DNA of 5,068 nt from the NCBI GenBank assembly GCA_021793745.1, contig JAJYSD010000144.1, positions 1 to 5,068 of the forward strand, read 5' to 3'. Under the pieces are notes generated by a model. That model ran no database searches and was not told the DNA's origin. It saw only the letters and a program-made list of their open reading frames with translations. Source of the stretch: Bacillota bacterium. GTDB lineage: Bacteria > Bacillota > Bacilli > Thermoactinomycetales > DSM-44946. Both the position numbers and the translations under genes were made by a program. Below, piece after piece: positions 1 to 5,068 of the stretch (within the stretch, counting starts at the first letter, position 1; each line of letters opens with the position of its first letter).

Positions 1-402
1 GAAGGATTGCTTCCATCACCGAAATCGTCCGCTTTTGGACATCGGTGTAGGCTTCACCCCGCTTGCTGCGAAAACGGTCCAAAACCGGGCAAAATCCGCC
101 GGAAACCGGGCTTCGATCTCCTCGGACCGCATTCCCTCCCAGTCCCCCAGCCCCATCTCCCGAAGATCCGGATGCTCCCGGATTTCGATATCCCGACCGT
201 CGCGAAGGATTTCCGCTGTCTGGAGGGCTCGTCCCGCCGGGCTGGAATAGATCGCGTCGAAGGAAATCCCCCGCAGCCGCTTTGCCAGATCCTTCGCCTG
301 TCGGATGCCCTTTTCCGTCAGGGGCGAATCGCTCCAGCCCTGGAATCGGTTCTCCACATTCCACTCGGTTTGACCGTGCCGCGTCAGATATAGCCAGGTC
401 AC
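1..402 (-). pseudogene. Histidine phosphatase family protein (phosphoglycerate mutase-like), partial, apparent frameshift
   Basis: Members of this superfamily remove or transfer phosphate through a phospho-histidine intermediate in the cytoplasm. The substrate here cannot be told from sequence. Seen from the GTG start: the catalytic loop TRHGQTEWN with nucleophile His9, then the SSPAGRALQTAE segment with phosphate-binding Arg58, and LREMGLGDWEG with likely acid Glu82. The second catalytic histidine would lie beyond the left edge; about 134 of roughly 200 expected codons are visible. After Ser114-Gly115 the frame goes off the family pattern and stops at TGA (16-18). Adding one G to the four-G run at 57-60 gives GGEAYTDVQKRTISVMEAIL, which is family-like and open to the edge. 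I therefore read it as one gene with a 1-base deletion, either real or a sequencing error. GTG was chosen because the family starts right before the RHG strand and a strong ribosome site lies 7 bases upstream. An in-frame ATG at 483 would add 27 unlikely residues. Confidence 0.85.
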
Positions 403-407
403 CCTTT

Positions 408-417
408 CCCCTCCCCC
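408..417 (-). promoter_or_regulatory. Ribosome binding site of the histidine phosphatase gene
   Basis: On the minus strand GGGGGAGGGG contains a GGAGG core (410-414) placed 7 bases before the GTG at 402. It decides for the GTG start against the upstream in-frame ATG at 483, which would lie inside the putative promoter. Confidence 0.7.
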
Positions 418-453
418 TGCAAAACGTTTCCACGGCATGACAAAGGTATCAAA

Positions 454-483
454 ATTATCGCGAAAAATCGATTCCGGATGCAA
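454..483 (-). promoter_or_regulatory. Putative sigma-A-type promoter for the histidine phosphatase gene
   Basis: On the minus strand TTGCAT (478-483) is followed after 18 bases by GATAAT (454-459). The -10 box matches TATAAT in 5 of 6 positions and the -35 box matches TTGACA in 3 of 6. The location in a locally AT-rich part of the divergent intergenic region, about 50 bases before the GTG start, supports it. It is a consensus match by eye only; no start site is known. Confidence 0.4.
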
Positions 484-521
484 CCTTTTTTTCTGCCGGA
501 ACGTCTTCCCTCAAAAATCCC

Positions 522-536
522 GGAGAAAGGCGGGAG
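522..536 (+). promoter_or_regulatory. Ribosome binding site region of the lipoprotein gene
   Basis: GGAGAAAGG (522-530) and GGGAG (532-536) precede the ATG at 542, with 11 and 5 bases of spacing respectively. Together with the MKK signal-peptide start, they support the ATG at 542 over the in-frame upstream ATG at 437. Confidence 0.55.
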
Positions 537-541
537 CACCG

Positions 542-949
542 ATGAAAAAAACCTTCCTGCCGCTGTTCGCGGCGCTTCTTTTGGCCGGCTGCGGATCGGC
601 GCCGGCGGCACCGAAGGCAGAAGAATGCGGAAGCTCCGGAGGAAAAACCGATATCCGGGGATCGATCACCGCCCTCTCCGAAATCCCTCCCGGCGACGAC
701 GGCGAACCGAAGCGGACGGGAATCCTCCTCATCGAAGGGGAGAAGGCAGAGGACACGGAACTCGACCGGGCGCAGGTGGCGGTCACGGAGGAAACGCGCC
801 TGTGCAGGCGAAGGGGGACCAAAACCGTTCCCGCCGACGTTCAGGCGCTGAAAAAAGGAATGCGGGTGGAAGCCGGGTTTACGGGACCCCTGTTGGAATC
901 GGATCCCCCGAGGGCGACGGCCGAATGGGTGTTGATCCTCGAGGAGTAA
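542..949 (+). CDS. Predicted small lipoprotein, DUF3221/YobA-like
   Basis: Encodes 135 residues. Residues 1-17 form a lipoprotein signal peptide: MKK, a hydrophobic stretch FLPLFAALLLAG, and the lipobox LAGC with Cys17 as the expected lipidated residue. The mature protein would thus sit on the outer face of the cytoplasmic membrane. A low-complexity Ala/Ser/Gly/Pro linker (18-35) leads to a small domain (37-133) of alternating beta-like strands: DIRGSITAL, GILLIEGE, AQVAVTEETRL, a KKGMRVEAGFTGPLLES segment, and a closing TAEWVLIL strand. The order 'RG.I..., G.ILVEG, VTV...T.., G..VEV.FTGP..ES.P..A.A' resembles my memory of DUF3221 (B. subtilis YobA-like) lipoproteins, whose function is unknown. 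That family call is recognition by eye. The gene stands alone, diverges from the phosphatase and converges on argF. No clear promoter was found upstream. Confidence 0.85.
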   Translation: MKKTFLPLFAALLLAGCGSAPAAPKAEECGSSGGKTDIRGSITALSEIPPGDDGEPKRTGILLIEGEKAEDTELDRAQVAVTEETRLCRRRGTKTVPADVQALKKGMRVEAGFTGPLLESDPPRATAEWVLILEE

Positions 950-966
950 CCCCGCAGCCCCGACAA

Positions 967-1000
967 AGAACCCCCCAGGGCGGAAACCACGGGGGGTTCT
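967..1000 (-). terminator. Rho-independent terminator of the carB-argF operon, probably bidirectional
   Basis: A perfect 10-bp inverted repeat, AGAACCCCCC (967-976) and GGGGGGTTCT (991-1000), encloses a 14-base loop. On the minus strand it begins 8 bases after the argF stop, and its 3' arm runs into TTCTTTG, a short U-rich tail. On the plus strand it lies 17 bases after the lipoprotein stop, but the tail (CACTTTG) is poorer in U. It therefore fits argF best and may serve both convergent genes. Confidence 0.8.
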
Positions 1001-1008
1001 CACTTTGA

Positions 1009-1968
1009 TCAACCAAGCAGCGTCCAAAGCAGCGCCTTCTGGGCGTGAAGGCGGTTTTCCGCCTGGTCGAACACCACCGACCGGGGGCCGTCGATCACCG
1101 CTTCCGACACCTCCAGTCCGCGGTACGCGGGAAGGCAGTGGAGGAAAAGGGCGTCCCCTTTGGCACAGGACATCAGCTTGGAATCGACCTGGAAACCCTG
1201 AAAGTCCCGGATCCTCCGCTCTTTCTCTTCCTCCTGGCCCATGCTGGCCCACACGTCGGTGTACACGGCGTCCGCACCGCGGACCGCCGCCTCCGGATCG
1301 TGGAAAAAGCGGAGTTCGGCGCCGGTGGACCGGGCCATGCTTTCCGCTTCGGCGACCACCTCCGGATCCGGTTCATAGCCGGGGGGCGTGGCGACCATCA
1401 GGTGCATCCCCGTCACCGCCGCGGCGTAGAGGAGGGAGTGCAGCACATTGTTGCCATCGCCCACATAGGCCACTCGGAGCCCCGCAAGCCGACCCTTTTT
1501 CTCCCGCAGGGTCAGCAGGTCGGCCAGGGCCTGGCAAGGATGGAATCGGTCGGTAAGGCCGTTGATCACCGGAACGGTGGCGTAGCGGGCCAGCTCGACG
1601 ACGGTGGCGTGGGAATGGGTGCGGATGAGGATGCCGTCCACATAGCGGGACAGGGTGCGCGCCGTGTCCGCCAGAGTTTCCCCTCTCCCCAACTGCAGCT
1701 CGTTTCGGTTGAGGGAGAGGGCGTGCCCTCCCAGTTGGCTCATCCCCGCTTCAAAGGAGACCCGGGTACGGGTGGAGGGTTTGTCGAAAATCATCGCCAG
1801 GATTTTCCCGGCGAGGGGCGCCGACGTGCCGCCCTTCGCCGCCCCGTTCTTCAGCCCCTCAGCCAAGTCGAGGAGCCCCTCCACTTCCTCCGGGGATACG
1901 TCCCCCAACGACAGCAGATCCCGCCCCCGAAGGTGATTCAACCACGGTTTGGGCTTTACCGCGCTCAT
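1009..1968 (-). CDS. argF: Ornithine carbamoyltransferase (anabolic)
   Basis: Catalyses carbamoyl phosphate + L-ornithine to L-citrulline + phosphate in arginine biosynthesis, in the cytoplasm; family members are usually trimers. The product is 319 residues, normal for the family. Visible motifs: STRTR (65-69) in the carbamoyl-phosphate loop, RTHSH (116-120), FHPCQALAD (142-150), the second-domain segment VGDGNNVLHS (169-178), DVWASMGQE (238-246) with the ornithine-specific SMG loop, and HCLPAYRG (277-284) with the active-site Cys278. SMG and HCLP separate it from aspartate carbamoyltransferase. The tyrosine in HCLPAYRG replaces the commoner histidine but is not alarming. The ATG at 1968 overlaps the carB TGA in ATGA, and an AAAGGAG lies 11 bases upstream. 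Longer in-frame extensions would run deep into carB and have no family counterpart. The position after carB implies the biosynthetic enzyme, not the catabolic one of the arginine deiminase pathway, where arcA and arcC neighbours would be expected. Confidence 0.97.
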   Translation of the reverse strand: MSAVKPKPWLNHLRGRDLLSLGDVSPEEVEGLLDLAEGLKNGAAKGGTSAPLAGKILAMIFDKPSTRTRVSFEAGMSQLGGHALSLNRNELQLGRGETLADTARTLSRYVDGILIRTHSHATVVELARYATVPVINGLTDRFHPCQALADLLTLREKKGRLAGLRVAYVGDGNNVLHSLLYAAAVTGMHLMVATPPGYEPDPEVVAEAESMARSTGAELRFFHDPEAAVRGADAVYTDVWASMGQEEEKERRIRDFQGFQVDSKLMSCAKGDALFLHCLPAYRGLEVSEAVIDGPRSVVFDQAENRLHAQKALLWTLLG

Positions 1969-4900
1969 CGCATCATCCGCTCCTTTCGATTGATGGCCTG
2001 CAGCGGCCGGGGCGGGGATGGGCGGCCCCGATCCGCTTCCTGGGTTCGGATCACCCAGCGGAAGGTGTCCATGGAAGTCAAACAGGGAACCTGCCAGCTG
2101 AGACATGCCTGGCGCAGGTGATACCCCTTTCGCCGGACATCCCCTTCCCGACCGGGGATGTTCACCACCATCTTTTCCCCCGCTTCCTTGAGCCACGCCG
2201 TCCACTGCTCCGGCTTCAACGCCTCGACGACGGGACCCCAACGCTCCCGAATCCAGCGGGCCGTCCCGGGAGTGGCATACAGGGTGACCTTTAACCGGAG
2301 CAAATCCGGAACGACGTTCTCCAGCTCCGGCTTCGCCTTGTCGGCGACGGAAAGCCCCACCGACACCTCCGGACCGAGACGGGGCAGAGGGCTTCCGATC
2401 ATGGACGGCAACACCTTGGCCACCGCCTCCTCCGGCGACTCACCCAGCCCGAGCACTTCACCGGTCGACTTCATGGACGGCCCCAGGGCCGGGTCGACAC
2501 CGGGCAATTTGGAAGAAGAAAACACGGGACCCTTGGCCGCAAAGAGGTCCGGCGGCGGCAGCAAACCCGTCGGTGCGAAGGAACGGAGCGATTCACCCAG
2601 CTGCACCCGGGTCGCCCAGCGGATCATCGGCACGCCCGTTACCTTGCTGACGACGGGAACGGTGCGCGAGGCCCGGGGATTCACCTCCAGACAGTACACG
2701 CGGTCGTCCCGGACGATGAACTGGATATTGAGCAATCCCCGGTGGGGAAGCGCCCGGGCGATTCGAAACGTGTAATCGACGATCGCTCTCCGCTGCCCTT
2801 CCGTCAGGTCCCAGGCCGGGAGGAGAGAAAGGCTGTCGCCGGAATGAATCCCCGCCCGCTCCACGTGTTGGATCAGCACGGGAATCACCACATCCCGACC
2901 GTCGGTGACGGCGTCCACCTCCACCTCCGTCCCCTCCAGGAAGCGGTCCAGCAGGAGGGGAAACGCCTCTTCGGGGAGGGAATAGGCATCGAAGGTGTCC
3001 ATCACCTTTTCCAGCTCCTCCCGGCTGTGCACCACCTGCATCCCCTGCCCCCCGATCACGAAGGAGGGGCGGAGGAGCAGAGGGTAGCCCAACCGGTCGG
3101 CCAGGGGCAACACCTCGTCGCGGGACGAGGCGGTCGAGCCCGGGATGTGCGGGATGCCCAGACGCAGGAGCAGCTCCGTAAACCGCCGCCTGTCTTCCAC
3201 CGCGGCGGCCACGTCGGCGGAGGTCCCGAGGACGGGAAGTCCGGCCTCCTCCAATCCCTTGATCAGCTGGACCGCCGTCTGCCCCCCATATTGGACCAGA
3301 ATTCCCTCCACCCGCTCCTTTTTGGCCACATGGTACACATCCTCCACGGTGAGGGGATCGAAATAGAGCCGATCCGCGGTGGCATAATCGGTGCTGACGG
3401 TTTCCGGGTTGTTGTTGATGACGATGGAGCAAATCCCCATCGCCTTGAGGGATTTGGCGGCGTGGACCGAACAGTAGTCAAACTCGATCCCCTGGCCGAT
3501 GCGGATGGGACCCGAGCCCAGGACGAGGACGCGGCGGTCGGCTTCGGCGGGTTCCACCTCGTCCTCCCCCTTCCAGGTGGAGTAAAAGTACGGCGTCTTG
3601 GCGACAAATTCGCCGGCGCAGGAATCCACCCATTTGTAGGCCGGTCCGCGCTGGAGCCGATCCCAGCGCCTCCGCACCCGCTCCTCCGTCACGCGATAGA
3701 GGCGAGCCAGGTGGGCATCGGCCATCCCCCATTCCTTGGCCCGCATCAGAAGGGACGCGGGCACCGTCTCCCAGGTGTATGCCGCCAGCGCCTCCTCCAG
3801 GCGAACCATGGAGCGGATCTTGTGCAGGAAAAAGGGGGCGATCCCGGTCAGCCCGTGCACATCCTCCAGCTCCCAACCCCGCCGGAAGCTCTCCGCCAAC
3901 AGGAACAGCCGCTCATCGTCGGGGCGCTCCAGGCGCTCCGCCAGCCGATCATCGGAAAGCTCCCGGGTAAAGGGCTGAAGCAGGGAAAACCGCCCCATGT
4001 CCAGGGAGCGGACCGCCTTGTAAAGGGCCGACTCCAGATTGCGCCCCAGGGCCATCACTTCCCCGGTGGCCTTCATCTGGGTCCCGAGCCGCCGATCGCC
4101 CCGGGGAAAGCGGTCGAAGGGCCAACGGGGCAGTTTGACGACCACATAATCGAGGGCGGGTTCAAAGCTGGCGAAGGTATGACCGGTCACCGGGTTGAGG
4201 CACTCGTCCAGGCGATACCCGATCGCCAGCTTGGCTGCCAGACGGGCGATGGGGTATCCCGTCGCCTTGGAGGCCAGGGCACTGGAACGGCTCACACGGG
4301 GGTTCACTTCGATGATGGCGTATTCGCCGGTCTCCGGATGCACGGCGAACTGGATGTTGCAGCCTCCAACCACCTGCAGCGCCCGGATCACTCGGCAGGA
4401 AACGGAGCGGAGGCGCTGGACCACCCGGTCGGAAAGGGTTTGTGCCGGAGCCACCACCATGCTGTCCCCGGTGTGAACGCCGACGGGATCGATATTCTCC
4501 ATGCTGCAGACAATGATGCAGGTGTCGGCGGAATCCCGCATCACCTCGAACTCGATCTCTTTCCAGCCGAGGATGCTTCGCTCCACCAGCACCTGTCGGA
4601 TGGGACTGGCGGCCAATCCCCGGCGGGTGATCTCCCGCAGGGCATCCTCGTCCTCGGCAATGCCTCCCCCGAAACCGCCCAAGGTGTAAGCCGGCCGTAC
4701 CACCACGGGATAGCCGTTGTCCTCGGCAAACGCCACCGCCTCTTCCACGGTGCTTACGGTGGTGCTTTCCGGCACCGGTTCGCCGATCGCCTCCATCATC
4801 CGCTTGAAGGCTTCCCGGTCCTCCCCGTGCTGAATCGTCTCCACAGGGGTCCCCAGCAGCTTCACGCCGTAGGCATCCAGGACCCCCCGCTCCTTCAATT

Positions 4901-5068
4901 CCACGGCCAGGTTTAATCCGGTCTGTCCCCCCATGGTGGCCAGCAATCCCTCGGGCCGCTCGCGCTCGATAATCCGGGTCAGCACGTCGGCGGTGAGGGG
5001 TTCCAGGTAAACGGCGTCGGCGACCTCCTCATCGGTCATGATGGTGGCCGGATTGTTGTTCACCAGGT
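1965..5068 (-). CDS. carB: Carbamoyl-phosphate synthase large subunit, arginine-type, 5' end missing
   Basis: Makes carbamoyl phosphate from bicarbonate, 2 ATP and ammonia tunnelled from the glutaminase subunit CarA. About 1033 codons are visible. The gene enters from the right edge in ..LVNNNPATIMTD, normally about 45 residues into the protein, so the GTG at 5063 is an internal valine and not the start. Numbering from that valine: first ATP-grasp half with RPAYTLGGFGGG (123-134) and IIEVNPRVSRS (250-260); oligomerisation region (about 400-500) with FFLHKI and YKWVDSCAGEF; second half opening with GSGPIRIGQGIEFDY (516-530), then RPSFVIGGQGM (665-675) and CLEVNPRASRT (791-801), the internal duplication typical of CarB; C-terminal MGS-like domain (about 897-1008). 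That domain lacks the usual EGRP motif, pointing to the arginine-dedicated rather than the UMP-regulated isozyme. A basic, proline-rich tail (1009-1032) ends in the ATGA shared with argF. carA is expected just upstream, outside the window. Confidence 0.97.
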   Translation of the reverse strand, partial: LVNNNPATIMTDEEVADAVYLEPLTADVLTRIIERERPEGLLATMGGQTGLNLAVELKERGVLDAYGVKLLGTPVETIQHGEDREAFKRMMEAIGEPVPESTTVSTVEEAVAFAEDNGYPVVVRPAYTLGGFGGGIAEDEDALREITRRGLAASPIRQVLVERSILGWKEIEFEVMRDSADTCIIVCSMENIDPVGVHTGDSMVVAPAQTLSDRVVQRLRSVSCRVIRALQVVGGCNIQFAVHPETGEYAIIEVNPRVSRSSALASKATGYPIARLAAKLAIGYRLDECLNPVTGHTFASFEPALDYVVVKLPRWPFDRFPRGDRRLGTQMKATGEVMALGRNLESALYKAVRSLDMGRFSLLQPFTRELSDDRLAERLERPDDERLFLLAESFRRGWELEDVHGLTGIAPFFLHKIRSMVRLEEALAAYTWETVPASLLMRAKEWGMADAHLARLYRVTEERVRRRWDRLQRGPAYKWVDSCAGEFVAKTPYFYSTWKGEDEVEPAEADRRVLVLGSGPIRIGQGIEFDYCSVHAAKSLKAMGICSIVINNNPETVSTDYATADRLYFDPLTVEDVYHVAKKERVEGILVQYGGQTAVQLIKGLEEAGLPVLGTSADVAAAVEDRRRFTELLLRLGIPHIPGSTASSRDEVLPLADRLGYPLLLRPSFVIGGQGMQVVHSREELEKVMDTFDAYSLPEEAFPLLLDRFLEGTEVEVDAVTDGRDVVIPVLIQHVERAGIHSGDSLSLLPAWDLTEGQRRAIVDYTFRIARALPHRGLLNIQFIVRDDRVYCLEVNPRASRTVPVVSKVTGVPMIRWATRVQLGESLRSFAPTGLLPPPDLFAAKGPVFSSSKLPGVDPALGPSMKSTGEVLGLGESPEEAVAKVLPSMIGSPLPRLGPEVSVGLSVADKAKPELENVVPDLLRLKVTLYATPGTARWIRERWGPVVEALKPEQWTAWLKEAGEKMVVNIPGREGDVRRKGYHLRQACLSWQVPCLTSMDTFRWVIRTQEADRGRPSPPRPLQAINRKERMMR
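1980..1986 (-). promoter_or_regulatory. Ribosome binding site of argF, inside the carB 3' end
   Basis: AAAGGAG on the minus strand lies within the last codons of carB, 11 bases before the argF ATG. The slightly long spacing together with the ATGA overlap suggests that argF translation is coupled to termination of carB translation. Confidence 0.55.

Noticed and set aside
426..449. SigB-like promoter for the lipoprotein gene: GTTTCC, 12 bases, AGGTAT on the plus strand.
   Set aside because: The -10 part is a near match to GGGTAT, but the -35 is only half matched and the spacing is at the short end. It also lies about 90 bases from the ATG. Chance match not excluded.
403..483. Upstream ATG at 483 as the start of the phosphatase, adding 27 residues.
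   Set aside because: The extension has no family counterpart, covers the promoter and ribosome site, and the GTG at 402 is ideally spaced from GGAGG.
486..494. T-rich run CTTTTTTTCT as a terminator tail on the plus strand.
   Set aside because: No stable GC-rich stem lies immediately before it, and no plus-strand gene ends upstream in the window.
437..541. Upstream ATG at 437 as the start of the lipoprotein gene.
   Set aside because: It would bury the MKK signal peptide and lipobox 35 residues inside the protein, and it lacks a ribosome site.
455..1252. A 265-codon minus-strand open frame crossing the lipoprotein gene, the terminator and the end of argF.
   Set aside because: It overlaps three well-supported features, reads through the terminator hairpin, and is low-complexity Arg/Gly/Phe/Pro-rich.
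1045..2121. A 358-codon plus-strand open frame antisense to argF and the end of carB.
   Set aside because: Shadow of the ArgF/CarB frames; composition is Arg/Gly/His-rich with no domain and no ribosome site tied to a signal-like start.
2742..4916. A 724-codon plus-strand open frame fully antisense to carB.
   Set aside because: Its product is rich in His, Gly, Pro and Gln with no recognisable domain, while the minus strand encodes an unmistakable CarB. Long antisense open frames are expected opposite GC-rich coding DNA.
5061..5063. GTG at 5063 as the start codon of carB.
   Set aside because: It is the internal valine of the conserved LVNxNPATIMTD stretch. The frame stays open to the window edge and the usual N-terminal nucleotide-binding strand is missing.

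Overview
The window looks like chromosomal core-metabolism DNA from a high-GC member of the Bacilli. A Thermoactinomycetaceae- or Alicyclobacillaceae-like thermophile is my best guess. The reasons are strong G-rich Shine-Dalgarno sites, the carB-argF gene order familiar from the Bacillus argCJBD-carAB-argF operon, and a small lipoprotein resembling the DUF3221/YobA family. The lineage is inferred from gene content and style, not from a database match.

Left part (1-541): on the minus strand lies the 5' two thirds of a histidine phosphatase (phosphoglycerate-mutase-like) gene, starting at a GTG at 402 and running off the left edge. Its reading frame is broken at a run of four Gs (minus strand; + positions 57-60). 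One extra G restores a family-like continuation that stays open to the window edge. Between this gene and the next is a divergent intergenic region (403-541) with a plausible minus-strand sigma-A-type promoter. No convincing plus-strand promoter was found there.

Middle part (542-1008): a plus-strand gene encodes a 135-residue predicted lipoprotein. It converges on the arginine operon, and the 59-base gap between the two stop codons holds a strong hairpin that can serve as the terminator of the arginine operon and probably of both genes.

Right part (1009-5068): on the minus strand, carB (carbamoyl-phosphate synthase large subunit, start beyond the right edge) is followed by argF (ornithine carbamoyltransferase), with a 4-base ATGA stop/start overlap. 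CarB makes carbamoyl phosphate from ammonia supplied by the small subunit CarA (not in the window), bicarbonate and 2 ATP. ArgF condenses it with ornithine to citrulline. The C-terminal MGS-like regulatory domain of CarB has lost motifs typical of the pyrimidine-regulated enzymes, which fits an arginine-dedicated enzyme. This is the 3' end of an arginine biosynthesis operon.

I found no RNA genes, CRISPR arrays, mobile elements or novel system. The most noteworthy points are the frameshifted phosphatase and the degenerate CarB effector domain.
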